Origin: Halieaceae bacterium
GTDB lineage: Bacteria > Pseudomonadota > Gammaproteobacteria > Pseudomonadales > Halieaceae
DNA length: 34,193 nt
Assembly (NCBI GenBank): GCA_028282105.1
Contig: JANQIO010000066.1
Span: 1 to 34,193 of the forward strand
Reading direction: 5' to 3'
The position numbers and the translations under genes were made by a program. Below the pieces are notes generated by a model. It did no database searches. It was not told the origin of the DNA and was given only the letters and a program-made list of their open reading frames with translations. This document shows, piece after piece, positions 16,369-23,938 of the stretch (within the stretch, counting starts at the first letter, position 1; every line of letters begins with the position of its first letter).

Positions 16369-17152
16369 AGCGTTGCTGATCGAGGAACAGGGGCCGGTGG
16401 CCTGGGTCACGCTTAACCGCGGCGACCAGCTCAACACCCTGATCATGCCCATGGTGGACGGCCTGGTGGACTACTTCGGCGGCCTGGCACAGCGCCCGGA
16501 GATTCGTATCGTGGTGCTGCGCGCGCAGGGGCGGGCATTCTGCGCCGGCCTCGACCTGGCGGCGGACGGCAGCGGCGCTGAACCCACACCACAGGGCATT
16601 TACGCGATGCAAAAGCGCATCGGTAATATCTACCGCGCCATGCGAGCCTGCCCGCAGCCGATAATCGCCCTGGTGCAGGGGGCAGCCTGCGGCGGCGGTT
16701 TCAGCCTGGCGCTGGCGGCGGACATCCGCATTGCCGGGGAAACCGCAAAAATGAATGCCGCCTATATTCGCGCCGGTTTCGGTGCCTGCGATATGGGCTG
16801 CAGCTACTTTTTGCCACGGCTGGTTGGCCTGTCGGTAGCGTCAGAGTTGATGATGACCGGTCGCTTCATTCACGCCGAGCGGGCCCTGGCCACCGGGCTG
16901 GTCTCGGAGGTGGTGCCGGATGACGAGCTGATAGCCGCCGCACAGCCCTATATTGATGAAATGTTAAAGACCACGCCGATGGGCCTGCGGCTCACCAAGG
17001 AGGGGCTCAATCACAGTATCGATGCACCGGGGCTGGAAGCGGCCATGGCCATGGAAGACCGCCAGCAGAGCCTGGTGGCCATGACCGCGGACTGCGCTGA
17101 AGCTCAGCGGGCATTTTTTGGCAAGCGTGACCCGGAGTATGGGGACCGTTGA
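16361..17152 (+). CDS. Enoyl-CoA hydratase/isomerase family protein
   Basis: A 263-residue crotonase. CAGLDL (61-66) and QGAACGGG (106-113) build the oxyanion hole. The catalytic segment reads AAYIRAGFGACDMGCSYFLPRLVG: Tyr135 stands where hydratases have the first glutamate, Asp144 lies close to the isomerase aspartate position, and Glu162 in ASELMMTG is kept. It ends with FFGKRDPEYGDR. It is not near-identical to the other two crotonases of this operon, so it is a separate enzyme. The ATG at 16361 lies inside the end of the Nudix gene (8-bp overlap). A role in hydration or isomerisation of a specific branched intermediate is likely; which one is unknown. Confidence 0.9.
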   Translation: MSEALLIEEQGPVAWVTLNRGDQLNTLIMPMVDGLVDYFGGLAQRPEIRIVVLRAQGRAFCAGLDLAADGSGAEPTPQGIYAMQKRIGNIYRAMRACPQPIIALVQGAACGGGFSLALAADIRIAGETAKMNAAYIRAGFGACDMGCSYFLPRLVGLSVASELMMTGRFIHAERALATGLVSEVVPDDELIAAAQPYIDEMLKTTPMGLRLTKEGLNHSIDAPGLEAAMAMEDRQQSLVAMTADCAEAQRAFFGKRDPEYGDR

Positions 17153-17217
17153 CTGCCTTCGCCGGCAGTCTGTGCCAGACTCATAAGAAAAATACAGGTC
17201 GGTAACAGGTGGACACG

Positions 17218-17802
17218 ATGGAAGCGGGAACGGCGCTGGCGCGCCTTAGATCGGGTAACGAGCGTTTTGTGACAGGCGCGCTGGCGTCGATGACGGCGCG
17301 GGAATCCCTGCCGGCACCGATAGCGATTGTGCTGGGCTGCGCGGATTCGAAAGTGCCGCCGGAAATGGTCTTTGACCAGGTGCTGGGCGACCTGCATGTG
17401 GTGCGGGTGCCAGGTAACGTGGCCGCTCCGGCGCAGATCGCCGAGATCGAGCACGCTGCCCAGACCTTCGGTACTCGCCTGGTGGTGGTACTGGGTCATT
17501 CCGGCTGCGATGCGGTGGAGGCCACCCTGGCCGAGCTGCGCCTGCCGGCAGAAGAGCGCGATGAAGGTTTGGCTGTCACCGTGGAGCGTATTCGCCCGGC
17601 GGTGGCGGAACTGCTGGAATCGGCCATCGCTGGCGATGAGGCAGCGCTGCTGGCGGCGGCCGTCGAGTCCAATGTGTTGGCGGCGGTAGAACACCTGCTG
17701 CACGACTCGGACGTGCTGGAAAGTCACCAGCAGTCCGGCGGACTGGCCATTGTCGGTGCGGTCTATGACCTGGAAAGCGGCAAGGTGAGCTTCTTCGAGT
17801 AG
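17218..17802 (+). CDS. Beta-class carbonic anhydrase
   Basis: A 194-residue beta-carbonic anhydrase (CO2 + H2O to bicarbonate). Zinc ligands are Cys41, His94 and Cys97 (GHSGC), with Asp43 of the CxDxR motif. The motif reads CADSK, so the usual arginine of the Asp-Arg pair is Lys45, which is unusual. RVPGNV stands for the common RNAGN. I choose ATG 17218, five bases after AGGTGG; a GTG at 17209 in frame would add three residues. No signal peptide, so cytoplasmic. It lies 65 bp after a crotonase and 41 bp before an acyl-CoA carboxyltransferase. The obvious reading is a local bicarbonate supply for the biotin-dependent carboxylase; that link is inference from position. Confidence 0.9.
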   Translation: MEAGTALARLRSGNERFVTGALASMTARESLPAPIAIVLGCADSKVPPEMVFDQVLGDLHVVRVPGNVAAPAQIAEIEHAAQTFGTRLVVVLGHSGCDAVEATLAELRLPAEERDEGLAVTVERIRPAVAELLESAIAGDEAALLAAAVESNVLAAVEHLLHDSDVLESHQQSGGLAIVGAVYDLESGKVSFFE

Positions 17803-17843
17803 ATGAATGCCGCCAAAGTACAAGATGAGGAGTAACAGGCCCA

Positions 17844-19409
17844 TTGGCTGAAGATCAGGACAAACAGCCGCTGCGTCCGGAACTGGCGGCGCTGCATCAG
17901 CGTCTGGCAAACACCGGTGACGCGGTGCGCGAGGACGCGACCGCCCGACGTCACGCCCGGGGCTATCGCACGGCTCGGGAAAACCTCGCCGACCTGGTCG
18001 ATGCCGACAGCTTCATCGAGTACGGGCAGCTGGCGGTAGCCGCCCAGCGCAACCGCCGGGAGTATGAAGACCTGCAGGTCAATACACCGGCCGACGGGGT
18101 GATTACCGGCGTCGGTACCATCAACGGCCAACGCGCAGCCGTGGTGGTGTATGACTACACGGTGCTGGCGGGCACCCAGGGTTATTTTCATCACCACAAG
18201 CTGGACCGCCTGTTTGAACTGGCGGAAGAGTGGGAATTGCCGGTGGTGATGTACACCGAAGGTGGCGGCGGTCGCCCCGGTGATACGGATGCCACGGTGT
18301 CGGTGGCTGGCCTGCAGGTGCAGTCTTTCGTGACCTGGGCGCGGCTGTCGGGTCAGGTGCCGCGCATTGCAGTGAACAACGGCTACTGTTTTGCGGGCAA
18401 TGCGGCACTGTTTGGCTGCGCCGACATCACGGTAGCCACGCGCAGTTCCTGGATCGGTATGGCCGGCCCGGCGATGATCGAGGGCGGCGGCCTGGGCGTG
18501 CACGAACCGACTGCGATAGGACCGATTGATGTACAGGAGCGCAACGGCACGGTGGATATCGTCGCCGAGGATGAAGCGGACGCGACCCGCATCGCCCGCG
18601 AATTGCTGGGCTACTTCCAGGGACCGCGAGCCGACTGGCAGGTCGCCGACCAGGCCAGCCTGCGCGATGCGGTGCCGGAAGACCGGCGCTGGGGCTACCC
18701 GGTACGACGCATCATCGACACTATCGCCGATACCGGCTCCTTCCTGGAACTGCGGAGGATTTACGGCCGGCCTATCATCACCGGCTTCATGCGGCTGGAA
18801 GGGCGCCCGGTTGGTCTGATCGCCAATGACTGCCAGCAACTCGGCGGAGCCGTGGACGCCGAGAGTGCCGAGAAGGCCGCACGCTTCCTGCAGCTCTGTG
18901 ATGCCTTTGAACTGCCGGTGGTGTCGCTGACCGATACCCCCGGTTTCATGGTGGGACCGGACAGTGAGAAGCAGGCCGCGGTGCGGCGCATGTCCAGCCT
19001 GTTTGTCAGTGCGGCCTCGATTACGGTGCCGCTGGTCGCGATCTTCCTGCGCAAAGGCTATGGCCTGGGCGCCATGGCGATGACCGGCGGCAGCTTTGCC
19101 TCGCCGGTGTACGCTGCCGCCTGGCCCACCGGCGAGTTTGGCGGCATGGGCCTGGAGGGTGCTGTGCGCCTGGGTTACCGCAAGGAGTTGGAGGCGGTGC
19201 CAGAAGGGCCGGAGCGCGACGCCTTGTTTGAACAGCTGGTGGCGAAAATGTACGAGATCGGCAAAGCCACCGAGGCCGCCTCCCACCTGGAGATCGATGC
19301 GGTCATCGACCCTATCGACACCCGTGCCGTCATTATCCGAGCCTTGAATGCGGCGCCCTCGGCGCGCGCTCCCAAGGGCAGCCGTCGCAACTTCGTGGAT
19401 ACCTGGTGA
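17844..19409 (+). CDS. Acyl-CoA carboxylase, carboxyltransferase subunit
   Basis: A 521-residue carboxyltransferase with both crotonase-like halves. N half: PADGVITGVGTINGQRAAV, the GTQGYFHHHKLDR segment, NNGYCFAGNAALFGCAD and GMAGPAMIEGGGLG. C half: a STxTPGFMxG-like DTPGFMVGPDSE and RKGYGLGAMAMTGGSF with EFGGMGLEGAV. It transfers carboxyl from carboxybiotin to an acyl-CoA. The wording resembles the C-terminal half of single-chain long-chain acyl-CoA carboxylases more than PccB or MccB, but I cannot prove the substrate. There is no biotin carboxylase or biotin-carrier gene in this window, so the partner must lie elsewhere. The start is TTG at 17844 after GAGGAG (17827-17832); no upstream ATG fits. 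It overlaps or abuts the next gene (GTGA). Confidence 0.88.
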   Translation: MAEDQDKQPLRPELAALHQRLANTGDAVREDATARRHARGYRTARENLADLVDADSFIEYGQLAVAAQRNRREYEDLQVNTPADGVITGVGTINGQRAAVVVYDYTVLAGTQGYFHHHKLDRLFELAEEWELPVVMYTEGGGGRPGDTDATVSVAGLQVQSFVTWARLSGQVPRIAVNNGYCFAGNAALFGCADITVATRSSWIGMAGPAMIEGGGLGVHEPTAIGPIDVQERNGTVDIVAEDEADATRIARELLGYFQGPRADWQVADQASLRDAVPEDRRWGYPVRRIIDTIADTGSFLELRRIYGRPIITGFMRLEGRPVGLIANDCQQLGGAVDAESAEKAARFLQLCDAFELPVVSLTDTPGFMVGPDSEKQAAVRRMSSLFVSAASITVPLVAIFLRKGYGLGAMAMTGGSFASPVYAAAWPTGEFGGMGLEGAVRLGYRKELEAVPEGPERDALFEQLVAKMYEIGKATEAASHLEIDAVIDPIDTRAVIIRALNAAPSARAPKGSRRNFVDTW

Positions 19410-19411
19410 CT

Positions 19412-20821
19412 ATGGCGGGCGCATTCAAACGTATTGGCCTGGCCCGGGAATGTGAATCCCCGGAGAACCCAGGCGGCATGGAAAAGCGCGTGGCGCTGGT
19501 TCCCGAGGATGTGCAGGCCCTGGTGGAAGCCGGTGCCGAATTTGCCGTCGAAGTCGGCGCCGGGGAGGGCGTGGGCTTTACTGACGAGGAATACCTGGCC
19601 GCCGGGGCGCGCATCGAAAGCGCCTCCGAGATCTACCGGAACAAGGATCTGCTGATTAAGTTCAAGGGGCCGTCCATGGAGTCCGTTCCGGAGATGGCTC
19701 CCGGCTGCACCCTGTTCTGCATGGCTCATTTTCATTCCTACCCGGAGCGGGCAGCGCTGCTGCAGCAACAGCGTATCAATGTGATTGCCATGGAGGAGGT
19801 GCTGGAGTCGCCGAAGTCCCAGAGTGACCTGCGCATCCTCGGACGCCTGGCGATGAACGATGCGCTAACGCCGATCATGGACGACAACACCATCGGCGGT
19901 ACCCGCATTCGTGTGCTGCAGTGGACGCCGCGGCTGGATGCCGCCGTGCGCCGGGCCGGCAACCGCGACCCGCGCTCGCTGGATGTACTGCAGGGTGATT
20001 CGCGTTACGAGGAACTCAACAAGCTGGGCACCGAGGCGCTGTACTTCTATGACAGCGACAGTTTTGTGGATCAGCACGGCCTGCTGCCGCGGCTGGAGGA
20101 GGACGGCTGCCGGGTGTATGACCTGGCGAAGTTCGAGGCAGAGCAGGGGGCTGCTGCCACCAACGCTTACCGCTCCCAGCACCCGCCGCACCCCTTCGGT
20201 CTGCGCCGCATCCAATGCCTGCATGAAACCGGCCGGGCCGGCGCCCGCTACGGTGTGAAGCTACTCAGGGACAACAAGCCCGGCATCGACCTGCGCAATG
20301 CGCGGGTGGTGGTGCTGGGTTACGGTAATGTCGGCCAGGGCGCGATTCACGAATTGAACGAACAGGGCGTCGGCTGTGTCAACGTGCTGGGGCGAACACA
20401 TACCATGCACGGCCGCATCGACTTCTGGCTGCGGGATGCAGACCTTATCGTCAACGGCGCGGAACAGCCCAAAGAGCTGCGCGGGCTCAACTACCTGGTC
20501 AGCAATGAGCACCTGGAGACCCTGGTGCCGGACGGTTCCGTGGTCATCGACCTGGTCGGTGGCAGCCCCACCAACCGTTCACCGGTGGAGGCAGTGTTGA
20601 ACTGCACTTTCCTGACCGATCCCCACTTCGTCCACAGCGGCGTGACCGTGTCCTCGCTTTGGGGTTGGCCGATGATGGGAATGATGCGTGACACTGCGCT
20701 GCGCTATTCCAGCCAGATCCGCGATGTATTGCTGGGCCCGGAACAGCTGATGGCCGGTCTCCACGACCTGGCCCCGGCGTTGAGCGCGCGCTGGTCTGCG
20801 GCCCATTCGAATAAGTTGTAA
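19412..20821 (+). CDS. Alanine dehydrogenase/transhydrogenase-like NAD(P)-binding protein
   Basis: A 469-residue protein with an AlaDH/PNT N-terminal domain (EKRVALVPEDVQALVEAG at 24-41, VEVGAGEGVGFTDEEY, then LLIKFKGP) and a C-terminal Rossmann domain with VVVLGYGNVGQG (300-310). Basic residues possibly matching the pyruvate-binding Arg, Lys and His of alanine dehydrogenase are Arg26, Lys83/85 and His106/108. It is about 100 residues longer than alanine dehydrogenase, with an insert near 150-260 that I do not recognise; saccharopine/lysine-oxoglutarate dehydrogenases are the other relatives. Why such an enzyme sits in an acyl-CoA operon is not clear. It could use an amino or keto acid, or a carboxylated product of the gene before it. 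ATG 19412 is preferred; GTG 19406 overlaps the previous stop. Confidence 0.75.
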   Translation: MAGAFKRIGLARECESPENPGGMEKRVALVPEDVQALVEAGAEFAVEVGAGEGVGFTDEEYLAAGARIESASEIYRNKDLLIKFKGPSMESVPEMAPGCTLFCMAHFHSYPERAALLQQQRINVIAMEEVLESPKSQSDLRILGRLAMNDALTPIMDDNTIGGTRIRVLQWTPRLDAAVRRAGNRDPRSLDVLQGDSRYEELNKLGTEALYFYDSDSFVDQHGLLPRLEEDGCRVYDLAKFEAEQGAAATNAYRSQHPPHPFGLRRIQCLHETGRAGARYGVKLLRDNKPGIDLRNARVVVLGYGNVGQGAIHELNEQGVGCVNVLGRTHTMHGRIDFWLRDADLIVNGAEQPKELRGLNYLVSNEHLETLVPDGSVVIDLVGGSPTNRSPVEAVLNCTFLTDPHFVHSGVTVSSLWGWPMMGMMRDTALRYSSQIRDVLLGPEQLMAGLHDLAPALSARWSAAHSNKL

Positions 20822-20833
20822 CAGGAGAGTTCA

Positions 20834-22006
20834 ATGTCGCTGGATTTTGATTCTGCACGGCTACCCAACCCCCACCTGACCGAAGAGCACGAGGCCTGGC
20901 GCACCCAGCTGCGGCGTTTCATCGACGCCGAGATCATGCCCTACGCGGAAGAGTGGGATGAGGCGGGCGAAATCCCCATGGCGCTCTGGCCCAAGGCCGC
21001 TGAAGTCGGCCTGCTGGGGCTGGGTTATCCGGAGGAGTACGGCGGTGTCCAGGAAGGCATAGACTCCTGGTACGGCTGGATTACCAACGAAGAGCTGGCG
21101 CGCCACAGCGTCGGCGGCGTCAATGCCAGCCTGATGGTGCATGGCATCGGCCTGCCGCCGGTGATCAACTGGGGGCCGGACTGGATGAAGCAGCAGATCG
21201 CGCCGCCGGTTCTGCGCGGCGAGAAGCACATAGCGCTGGGTATCACCGAGCCGGGCGGCGGCTCCGATGTGGCCCAGCTCAGGACCACGGCGGTGCGCGA
21301 TGGTGATTACTACATCGTCAACGGCTCCAAGACCTATATCACCGGCGGCATGCGCGCCAACTGGGTCTCCACCGCGGTACGCACCGGCGGGGAAGGGGCC
21401 GGCGGGGTGTCCATGCTGTTGATTCCCACCGATGCCGAAGGCTTCTCCCGCACCCCACTGGACCGCAAGCAGGGCTGGTGGGCCTCGGATACCGCGACCC
21501 TGTACTTCGACAATGTGAGGGTGCCCGCGGAGCACCTGATCGGCGAGGAGAACAAGGGTTTCCTGGTCATTATGACCAACTTCAACGGCGAACGTATGGC
21601 CATGGCGGCCGGCATGGAGGCACTCGGCCGGGTCTGCCTGGAGGAGGCCGTCGAGTGGGCCCGCGATCGCAACACCTTTGGCAAGCGCCTGGCGGACCAC
21701 CAGGTCATTCGCCACAAGATCGCCATAATGAAGCAGAAACTGAATGCCACCCAGGCCTATATTCGCTGCTGCTACGAAGCCATCGAGGCCGGCCACCCTG
21801 ACCCCGGGGATATCGCCCTGCTCAAGGTGCAGGCCAGCGAGACCATGGAATTCTGTGCCCGCGAGGCCATGCAGATCCTCGGTGGCATCGGCTATATGCG
21901 CGGCAGCCGGGTAGAACGTATCTATCGTGAAGTGCGGGTCAACGCCATCGGCGGCGGCTCGGAAGAAATCATGCGCGACCTGGCGGCGCGCCAGTACAAG
22001 CTATAG
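20834..22006 (+). CDS. Acyl-CoA dehydrogenase
   Basis: A 390-residue FAD-dependent acyl-CoA dehydrogenase. TEPGGGSD at 138-145 is the flavin/substrate signature, followed by NGSKTYITGG. The C-terminal motif is AIGGGSEEIM, without the YEGT glutamate; Glu253 in NGERMAM is at the helix-G position and is the likely base, as in long-chain and isovaleryl types. RNTFGKRLADHQ and QILGGIGYMRG are normal. It has a good ribosome site (AGGAGA) and lies 12 bp after the dehydrogenase-like gene. A single homotetrameric enzyme is expected, unlike the pair further on. It should make the 2,3-double bond of an acyl-CoA; chain type unknown but probably branched given the racemase. Confidence 0.93.
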   Translation: MSLDFDSARLPNPHLTEEHEAWRTQLRRFIDAEIMPYAEEWDEAGEIPMALWPKAAEVGLLGLGYPEEYGGVQEGIDSWYGWITNEELARHSVGGVNASLMVHGIGLPPVINWGPDWMKQQIAPPVLRGEKHIALGITEPGGGSDVAQLRTTAVRDGDYYIVNGSKTYITGGMRANWVSTAVRTGGEGAGGVSMLLIPTDAEGFSRTPLDRKQGWWASDTATLYFDNVRVPAEHLIGEENKGFLVIMTNFNGERMAMAAGMEALGRVCLEEAVEWARDRNTFGKRLADHQVIRHKIAIMKQKLNATQAYIRCCYEAIEAGHPDPGDIALLKVQASETMEFCAREAMQILGGIGYMRGSRVERIYREVRVNAIGGGSEEIMRDLAARQYKL

Positions 22007-22037
22007 GAGGCAGCCTCGCACGGGCTGAGTAACGCTT

Positions 22038-22712
22038 ATGACGATGAAACTCTGGCACTGCCGAGGCGCCCGCTCACTGCGGGCCCTGTGGGCGCTGGAA
22101 GAGATGGGCCTGGATTACGACCTGCACGTGATGCCGTTCCCACCGCGCATATTTGAACAGGACTACCTCGGAGTGAATCCGCTGGGCACCATACCCTTCC
22201 TGAAGGACGGCGATACCGAGATGACGGAGTCCAGCGGCATCTGCCTTTATCTCGTCGAGCGCTACCAGCAGTGGGACTTCGGCCTCAAGGTGGACCACCC
22301 CGAATACGGCAACTACCTCAACTGGTTGTTTCACTCAGATGCGACGCTGACCTTTCCCCAGACCATTGCCATGCGCTATTTCCACCTGGAGCCGACGCCG
22401 GAAAAGCAGCCGGTGGCGGTCGATTACGGCAAGTGGTTCTATGCCCGGCTGCGCTGGCTCGACGCCCACCTCGAGACTCGTGACTGGCTGGTCGACAATC
22501 GTTTCACGGTGGCGGATATCGCTATCGGCTACGCCCTGTACCTGGCGGATACCCTGAAGCTGGGCGACGCCTGCGGCCGCGAATTCAAGCCGCAAACCGC
22601 CGACTATCTGGCACGTTTACGAGAGCGCCCGGCCTTCCAGCGCGCCGACGCCATGGACGCCGAGGGCGGCGGCAGCGAAGCCAAGGATTTCATTCAGGAG
22701 GACCAGTCATGA
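22038..22712 (+). CDS. Glutathione S-transferase family protein
   Basis: A 224-residue soluble GST. The N-terminal thioredoxin fold starts with KLWHCRGARSLRALWALEE; the serine and arginine in this loop are the likely glutathione-activating residues. NPLGTIPFLKDGD carries the cis-proline and ESSGICLYL the gamma-glutamyl contact. The C-terminal helical domain has the N-capping motif VADIAIGYAL. It may detoxify an electrophilic enoyl or epoxide intermediate or act as an isomerase. The AGGAGG just after the previous stop is too far (over 25 bases) to serve this start, and no better site was seen; ATG 22044 is an alternative. It overlaps the next dehydrogenase by four bases. Confidence 0.88.
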   Translation: MTMKLWHCRGARSLRALWALEEMGLDYDLHVMPFPPRIFEQDYLGVNPLGTIPFLKDGDTEMTESSGICLYLVERYQQWDFGLKVDHPEYGNYLNWLFHSDATLTFPQTIAMRYFHLEPTPEKQPVAVDYGKWFYARLRWLDAHLETRDWLVDNRFTVADIAIGYALYLADTLKLGDACGREFKPQTADYLARLRERPAFQRADAMDAEGGGSEAKDFIQEDQS

Positions 22713-23926
22713 ACAGTGCTGTAGACGCCCCCTCGCAGAGAGAACTCGACGACTTTCGCAGCCAGGTGGCCGCCTGGCTGAAAGACAACAAACCCGCCGA
22801 CCCCGGATTCCTGCTGCCGCAGACCTTCATGGAGGTGGGCTCGGACCAGCAGCTCGACTTCCTGCGCGAATGGCAACACAAGCTGTGGTCTGCGGGCTAC
22901 CTGGGTATGGCCTGGCCCAAGGAATACGGCGGCCAGGGCGTGCCGGCGGTATTCCAGGTGATCGCCGACGCGGAAATGCGCCGTGCCGCCGTGCCGATTG
23001 CCTTCAACGTCATCGGTCTCGGCTGGGCCGGGCCGCTGATTTTGCACAGGGGTAGCGAGGAAGAGAAACAGAAGTATCTCAAGAACATCCTTAGCGCCGA
23101 GGACATCTGGTGCCAGGGCTTCTCCGAGCCGGACCACGGTTCAGACCTGGGCAATGTGCAGACTCGCGCAGTGCGCGATGGCGACGACTACGTCGTCAAC
23201 GGCACCAAGATCTGGACCACCATGGGGAATTACGCCAAATACATGATCCTGCTGGCGCGCACCAACCCAAACGCGGAGCGCAAGTACGACGGCCTGTCGT
23301 TTTTCCTGTCGCCCATGCAGGTGGACGGTATCGACCCGCGCCCGATCCAGAAACTGACCGGCGAGTACGGCTTTACCGAGACCTTCTTCACCGACGCCCG
23401 CATTCCCGCCAGTTGCCTGATGGGCGAGGAGGGCGAGGGCTGGAAGATTGCCATGCAGACCCTGCAGTACGAGCGCGGCGCCGAAGCCGGTGCTGCCGGC
23501 GGCCTGATGCAGGTGCGAGTGGTGATCGACGATGTGATCGAGTGCCTCAAGGGCGTGACGCGCGACGGCCAGCCGCTGCTGGAGGACCCGGTGATCCGCG
23601 ACGAGCTGGTGAAGCTGATGATCGAGGAGAAAGCCCAGGGCCTGAGCAATCGCCGGGCCGGTATTCCGGCGCTTACGTCGGATTACCCGTTCTCGCTCAA
23701 CCTGTCCGGCAAGCTGCGCAGCAGCGAATACGCTCGCCGCATGCGCAAGTTTGCCGTCGCAGCCCAGGGCGCCCACGGCGGCCTGTATGTGGAGGATGCC
23801 GACGCACTGGATGCCGGCTTCTGGCAGCGCGCCTACCTCAATAATTTCTCCACCACCATCGGTGGTGGCACCAGCCAGATCCAGGCCAACATCGTCGGCG
23901 AGCACGTGCTCGGCCTGCCCAAGTAG
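22709..23926 (+). CDS. Acyl-CoA dehydrogenase, catalytic subunit of a likely heteromeric pair
   Basis: A 405-residue acyl-CoA dehydrogenase. FSEPDHGSDLGN (138-149) is the flavin site, NGTKIWTTMGNYA follows, Glu255 in QYERGAEAG is at the helix-G catalytic position, and the end NNFSTTIGGGTSQIQANIVGEHVLGLPK is typical of the FadE28/FadE26-like group. In actinobacteria these form alpha2beta2 enzymes with a second, catalytically poor subunit encoded next door and act on sterol side-chain CoA esters. Here the next gene is just such a partner. The ATG overlaps the GST stop (ATGA) and has AGGAGGA (22696-22702). The heteromer is inferred from arrangement and motifs; the sterol substrate is only one option. 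Confidence 0.92.
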   Translation: MNSAVDAPSQRELDDFRSQVAAWLKDNKPADPGFLLPQTFMEVGSDQQLDFLREWQHKLWSAGYLGMAWPKEYGGQGVPAVFQVIADAEMRRAAVPIAFNVIGLGWAGPLILHRGSEEEKQKYLKNILSAEDIWCQGFSEPDHGSDLGNVQTRAVRDGDDYVVNGTKIWTTMGNYAKYMILLARTNPNAERKYDGLSFFLSPMQVDGIDPRPIQKLTGEYGFTETFFTDARIPASCLMGEEGEGWKIAMQTLQYERGAEAGAAGGLMQVRVVIDDVIECLKGVTRDGQPLLEDPVIRDELVKLMIEEKAQGLSNRRAGIPALTSDYPFSLNLSGKLRSSEYARRMRKFAVAAQGAHGGLYVEDADALDAGFWQRAYLNNFSTTIGGGTSQIQANIVGEHVLGLPK

Positions 23927-23938
23927 AGGATTTCCGTG

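Noticed and set aside
17763-19286. A 507-codon minus-strand frame over the carboxyltransferase
   Set aside because: Antisense shadow of a gene with complete carboxyltransferase motifs; low-complexity composition.
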